Assembly (NCBI GenBank): GCA_003963305.1
Contig: RXJR01000044.1
Span: 1-35,719 of the forward strand
Reading direction: 5' to 3'
DNA: 35,719 bases
Source of the DNA: Candidatus Melainabacteria bacterium
Lineage (GTDB): Bacteria > Cyanobacteriota > Vampirovibrionia > Obscuribacterales > Obscuribacteraceae
Positions 33,771 to 35,719 of the stretch are shown piece after piece (position 1 is the first letter of the stretch; each line of letters starts with the position of its first letter). The notes under the pieces were generated by a model. It made no database searches. It was not told where the DNA came from and saw only the letters and a list, made by a program, of their open reading frames with translations. Made by a program: the position numbers and the translations under genes.

Positions 33771-34814
33771 ATGGACCATGGTATTGGACACAACGACGGA
33801 GCACACGGCGGTCACGACGGTCACATCACCAAAGACGCGCTGTTCTTCTCCGGTCACGGCACTCACTCGGGCGGTCACGTCTCGTTCGCTTACCACGGTG
33901 GCGGGCACGGCGTCGACAACCATCACCAGCTGACGGTGCCCGAGGCGGTGTCGCCCCAGGGTAACGGCGCGTCCATCGACGTGCACGTGCCCACCACCAC
34001 CGCAGACGGCGACGCCATCCGCGGTTACATCAGCCACATCTCGCGGCACGGTCGCATCGACGTCCTCTCGACGTTCCGTCAGATCGCCGCTCGGTACGAC
34101 CTCATCCAGATCGATGGGCGTCGTCCCGGGCTCGACCTGAGCAACCGGCTGTTCTACCAGATCCTCGACTTCGACGCCTGGCAGCACGCCCAGGAGCTGA
34201 GCGAGGGTCGCCCCTACGACGCTGCCACACATGGTGAGCGGGCCAAGCCCAACGGCTGGTACCCGGGCGCCACCGGCAGCACCTCACTGATTCGCGAATA
34301 CTGGCAGGTGGGCAAGCGCAAGCGTTTGTTCGGTCAGCCCGAGTTCGACAATCAGGCTGGCACCTATCTCGAGGTGTCGGTGATCACCTGGCGCTACATC
34401 GAGAGCGGCGACTTCGAGACCAAGCTCGAGGTTCGCGTCATCTCGGCGCCGGAGTGGTCGGAGCGTGAGGGCAAGTGGGGCTATCGTGGCAAGCCGTTCG
34501 AGACCCACCAGCGGGTGGCGATCAAGGCTTACACCGCCATGATGGAGGTGCTGATCAAGACCAAGCCCGACGCGGCTGCCGTGGCTCTGCGCGCGGCTGT
34601 CGACAGGAAGTACCCGCCTCAGCCGTGGGCGCCGGAAGGCACCTACGCCATGACGGAAAGCGAGATCCTCGAGCGCGAGCTTGAGGCAATCGCTGATGAC
34701 GCACGCGCCGACCAGGTGGCCAGGGACAACCAGCCCGGTCTGCCGGGTGCCACCAAGGGCGATGGCGGTGACGATTCCGGGACGGCCGACGTCACGGTCG
34801 AACTGGAAGACTGA
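33771..34814 (+). CDS. hypothetical protein with a histidine-rich N-terminus (347 aa)
   Basis: The first 52 residues contain 12 His among Gly, Asp and Ser (GAHGGHDGH, SGHGTHSGGH, YHGGGHG), a likely flexible metal-binding tail. The middle (about 75-280) is a globular alpha/beta domain with many aromatic and charged residues (GYPGATG-like loop, TYLEVSVITWRYIESGDFE). The last 50 residues are acidic and disordered (ELEAIADDARADQ to VTVELED). I do not recognise the domain. Its position right after an exonuclease would suit a single-strand annealing or DNA-binding partner, but that is speculation. AAGGAG lies 8 bases before the ATG, and a terminator follows closely. Confidence 0.72.
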   Translation: MDHGIGHNDGAHGGHDGHITKDALFFSGHGTHSGGHVSFAYHGGGHGVDNHHQLTVPEAVSPQGNGASIDVHVPTTTADGDAIRGYISHISRHGRIDVLSTFRQIAARYDLIQIDGRRPGLDLSNRLFYQILDFDAWQHAQELSEGRPYDAATHGERAKPNGWYPGATGSTSLIREYWQVGKRKRLFGQPEFDNQAGTYLEVSVITWRYIESGDFETKLEVRVISAPEWSEREGKWGYRGKPFETHQRVAIKAYTAMMEVLIKTKPDAAAVALRAAVDRKYPPQPWAPEGTYAMTESEILERELEAIADDARADQVARDNQPGLPGATKGDGGDDSGTADVTVELED

Positions 34815-34819
34815 GAGCG

Positions 34820-34854
34820 AGGAGCAGCCCGGATAACCTTCGGGCTGCTCCTTT
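34820..34854 (+). terminator. intrinsic terminator after the His-rich protein gene
   Basis: AGGAGCAGCCCG pairs with CGGGCTGCTCCT (12 bp, 34820-34831 with 34841-34852) around a 9-base loop, followed by TTGCTC. It starts 6 bases after the stop codon. Confidence 0.7.
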
Positions 34855-34935
34855 GCTCATACAACAACAAACGCCCCGGCACCGACCGACCGGCAAGGCG
34901 ACAACAGGTCGATTAACTAACAAAAGCAATGCCTC

Positions 34936-35211
34936 ATGAAGAAGTTCAATCCCGCCACTGACAGCATCCCCGCCGAACTGAACAACAAGTCGTTCATCGG
35001 CGACATCCTCATCGCCCTCGGGTTCGCCACGCGCGCCCAGGTCGACAACGCGCTTGCCATCCAGCAAGCGGAACGGGCCGCTCTCACCGAGGCGGAAAAG
35101 CTCGCCAACAAGAAGACCCGCTTCACCGGCGAGATTCTGGTCGACGAGAAGGTCTGCACGCAAGAGCAGATCGACTACGGATTGGACGTGCAGAACCACC
35201 TGCGCAAGTAG
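34936..35211 (+). CDS. small protein with two MshEN-like repeats (91 aa)
   Basis: Residues 19-44 (FIGDILIALGFATRAQVDNA) and 62-88 (RFTGEILVDEKVCTQEQIDY) are two copies of a helix-turn-helix unit of the form xxGxIL....G.xT..Qx..AL..Q. This is the repeat that makes up the MshEN/GspE N-terminal domain, which in known cases binds cyclic di-GMP or a pilus ATPase partner. Here it stands alone, with no ATPase. The spacer between units is longer than usual, and the canonical Arg-Leu-Gly reads F-I-G in the first copy, so nucleotide binding is uncertain. The ATG lacks a clear ribosome site. A small membrane protein gene follows after 52 bases. Confidence 0.7.
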   Translation: MKKFNPATDSIPAELNNKSFIGDILIALGFATRAQVDNALAIQQAERAALTEAEKLANKKTRFTGEILVDEKVCTQEQIDYGLDVQNHLRK

Positions 35212-35263
35212 GAGACACGTTCTAAGCGTTCCCTGTTTCTCAACCAAGAAAAGAGAGAAGGTC

Positions 35264-35521
35264 ATGAACTACACAATCAATGTCCTGCCGACCCAGGCGA
35301 TGTCGTGCGCCACGCAGGTGCTCATCGGAGTCGTCCTCGCCGTCATCATCTACTGCTCGATGCGTCAGCACTCGCGCGGTTACATGGCGGCGGTGATGAT
35401 CGCAGCCGGCGCGTCGCTGTACATCCACAGCTTCCCGCTCATGGGTGCCGCCATCGCGCTCGCCTGCGTGGTCGCCGTGATCACGCGCTGCAACGAGAAG
35501 TCGAAGCCGTCGCTGTCGTGA
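35264..35521 (+). CDS. small membrane protein (85 aa)
   Basis: Two or three hydrophobic segments (about 17-34, 39-53 and 57-75) separated by very short basic/polar turns, ending in a short basic tail (RCNEKSKPSLS), suggest an inner-membrane hairpin protein. GAGAAGG lies 3-4 bases before the ATG at 35264. The frame is open further upstream only because the DNA is G+C-rich, overlapping the previous gene. The family is not recognised. The structured RNA copy B begins 9 bases after its stop. Confidence 0.65.
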   Translation: MNYTINVLPTQAMSCATQVLIGVVLAVIIYCSMRQHSRGYMAAVMIAAGASLYIHSFPLMGAAIALACVVAVITRCNEKSKPSLS

Positions 35522-35530
35522 CGAGCTGAG

Positions 35531-35624
35531 ACACATCCCCTATCCGCACCATCCTGCGGTGGGGCCGGTGAAATTCCGGTGCTGGTCAGACCAGGCATGG
35601 GGTCTGACTGGGGAAAACGTTCCC
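35531..35624 (+). ncRNA. structured leader RNA, copy B (upstream of the gene at the right edge)
   Basis: Same four-helix plan as copy A. HP1: CCCC/GGGG (35537-35540 with 35561-35564) around CCGCA/TGCGG with loop CCATCC. HP2: CCGG/CCGG (35565-35568 with 35576-35579) with a 7-base loop. Linker TGCTG (35580-35584). HP3: GTCAGACC/GGTCTGAC (35585-35592 with 35601-35608), loop AGGCATGG. HP4: GGGAA-AACG-TTCCC (35611-35624). Relative to copy A, HP1 has one and HP3 three compensatory base-pair exchanges. The element precedes a repeat-bearing 5' UTR and a start codon at 35717. Confidence 0.65.
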
Positions 35625-35633
35625 AAAACCAAG

Positions 35634-35703
35634 CGCCCGAAGGCAATCACGCCGTCGGGCAATCAACGCCGCAAGGCAACAAACCAAAACCGCCGCAAGG
35701 CAA
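35634..35703 (+). repeat. four 13-base units, each a GCC-tetraloop-GGC mini-hairpin
   Basis: Units start at 35634 (CGCCCGAAGGCAA), 35650 (CGCCGTCGGGCAA), 35667 and 35691 (both CGCCGCAAGGCAA). In each, GCC can pair with GGC across four bases (CGAA, GTCG, GCAA, GCAA); the last two are GNRA-type tetraloops. The final unit runs into the ribosome site AAGGAG. Confidence 0.65.
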
Positions 35704-35716
35704 AGGAGAAACAACT

Positions 35717-35719
35717 ATG
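35717..35719 (+). CDS. start codon of a gene that continues beyond the window
   Basis: An ATG at the very end follows a perfect AAGGAG (35703-35708) with an 8-base spacer. Its leader contains RNA copy B and the mini-hairpin repeats. Nothing of the protein is visible, but the leader predicts shared regulation with the nuclease gene at 32766. Confidence 0.6.

Noticed and set aside
35531-35624. Cobalamin riboswitch
   Set aside because: Copy B contains CCGGTGAAATTCCGG, which resembles the cobalamin core, but copy A replaces that loop with a different helix, and the B12-box and other conserved segments are missing.
1-35719. tRNA, rRNA, tmRNA or CRISPR array
   Set aside because: Intergenic regions were read for T-arm sequences, CCA-type ends, rRNA motifs and regular direct repeats with spacers; none was found. 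The repeats at 19280 and 35634 are too short and irregular for CRISPR.

Overview
The window reads as a chromosomal segment of a Gram-negative-type bacterium that also carries Tad-type pilus genes, eukaryote-like Ser/Thr kinases, two-component proteins and a kumamolisin-like protease. This mix and the protein style suggest the Obscuribacterales/Melainabacteria (non-photosynthetic Cyanobacteria relatives). That placement is inference: no rRNA, tRNA or marker gene is present to settle it. Base composition is uneven. The blocks at about 10.7-13.2 kb and 32.6-35.7 kb are clearly G+C-rich with C/G-ending codons, while 3.0-3.8 kb and 17.7-19.6 kb are richer in A+T.

Layout. 0-3 kb: start of a leftward gene, then three rightward genes of unknown role. 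One is an exported protein built from 27-residue repeats. 3.0-3.8 kb: a histidine-kinase-like protein that keeps the H-box but has lost its ATP-binding motifs. 3.9-6.3 kb (minus): acyl-CoA dehydrogenase and UDP-GlcNAc 2-epimerase. 6.5-8.3 kb: a DUF4388/PATAN-like membrane protein and a PHB-depolymerase-type esterase. 8.6-10.6 kb (minus): a membrane protein fused to a spermidine-synthase-like domain. 10.7-13.2 kb: a lipoprotein with MORN/YwqK-like repeats, a helical protein and a four-helix membrane protein. 13.4-17.8 kb (minus): a GH2 glycosidase and a membrane Ser/Thr kinase with an LRR-like C-terminus. 18-20.7 kb: a methyltransferase and homoserine kinase (thrB), the latter preceded by a promoter, a Thr-rich mini-ORF and a hairpin. 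20.7-25.7 kb: two TadE/TadG-like proteins (one ending in a PA-IL lectin-like domain) translationally coupled to a sensor kinase, with a divergent OmpR-type response regulator. 25.7-30 kb (minus): a proline-rich protein and a sedolisin (S53) peptidase with an attenuator-like leader. 30.1-32.0 kb: glutathione peroxidase, an atypical SDR and a small membrane-anchored protein.

32.6-35.7 kb is the most unusual part. It is a G+C-rich rightward cassette with a RecB/Cas4-like Fe-S nuclease, a protein with a His-rich N-terminus, a 91-residue protein with two MshEN-like motifs and a small membrane protein, punctuated by hairpin terminators. Two copies of the same approximately 94-110 nt structured leader RNA flank it: one upstream of the nuclease gene, the other upstream of the gene that begins at the last base triplet of the window. 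The copies share linkers and loops, while their helices differ by compensatory changes, including one possible loop-loop contact. I do not recognise this RNA, and it is my best candidate for an undescribed regulatory element.

No rRNA, tRNA, CRISPR array or intact transposase gene was seen.
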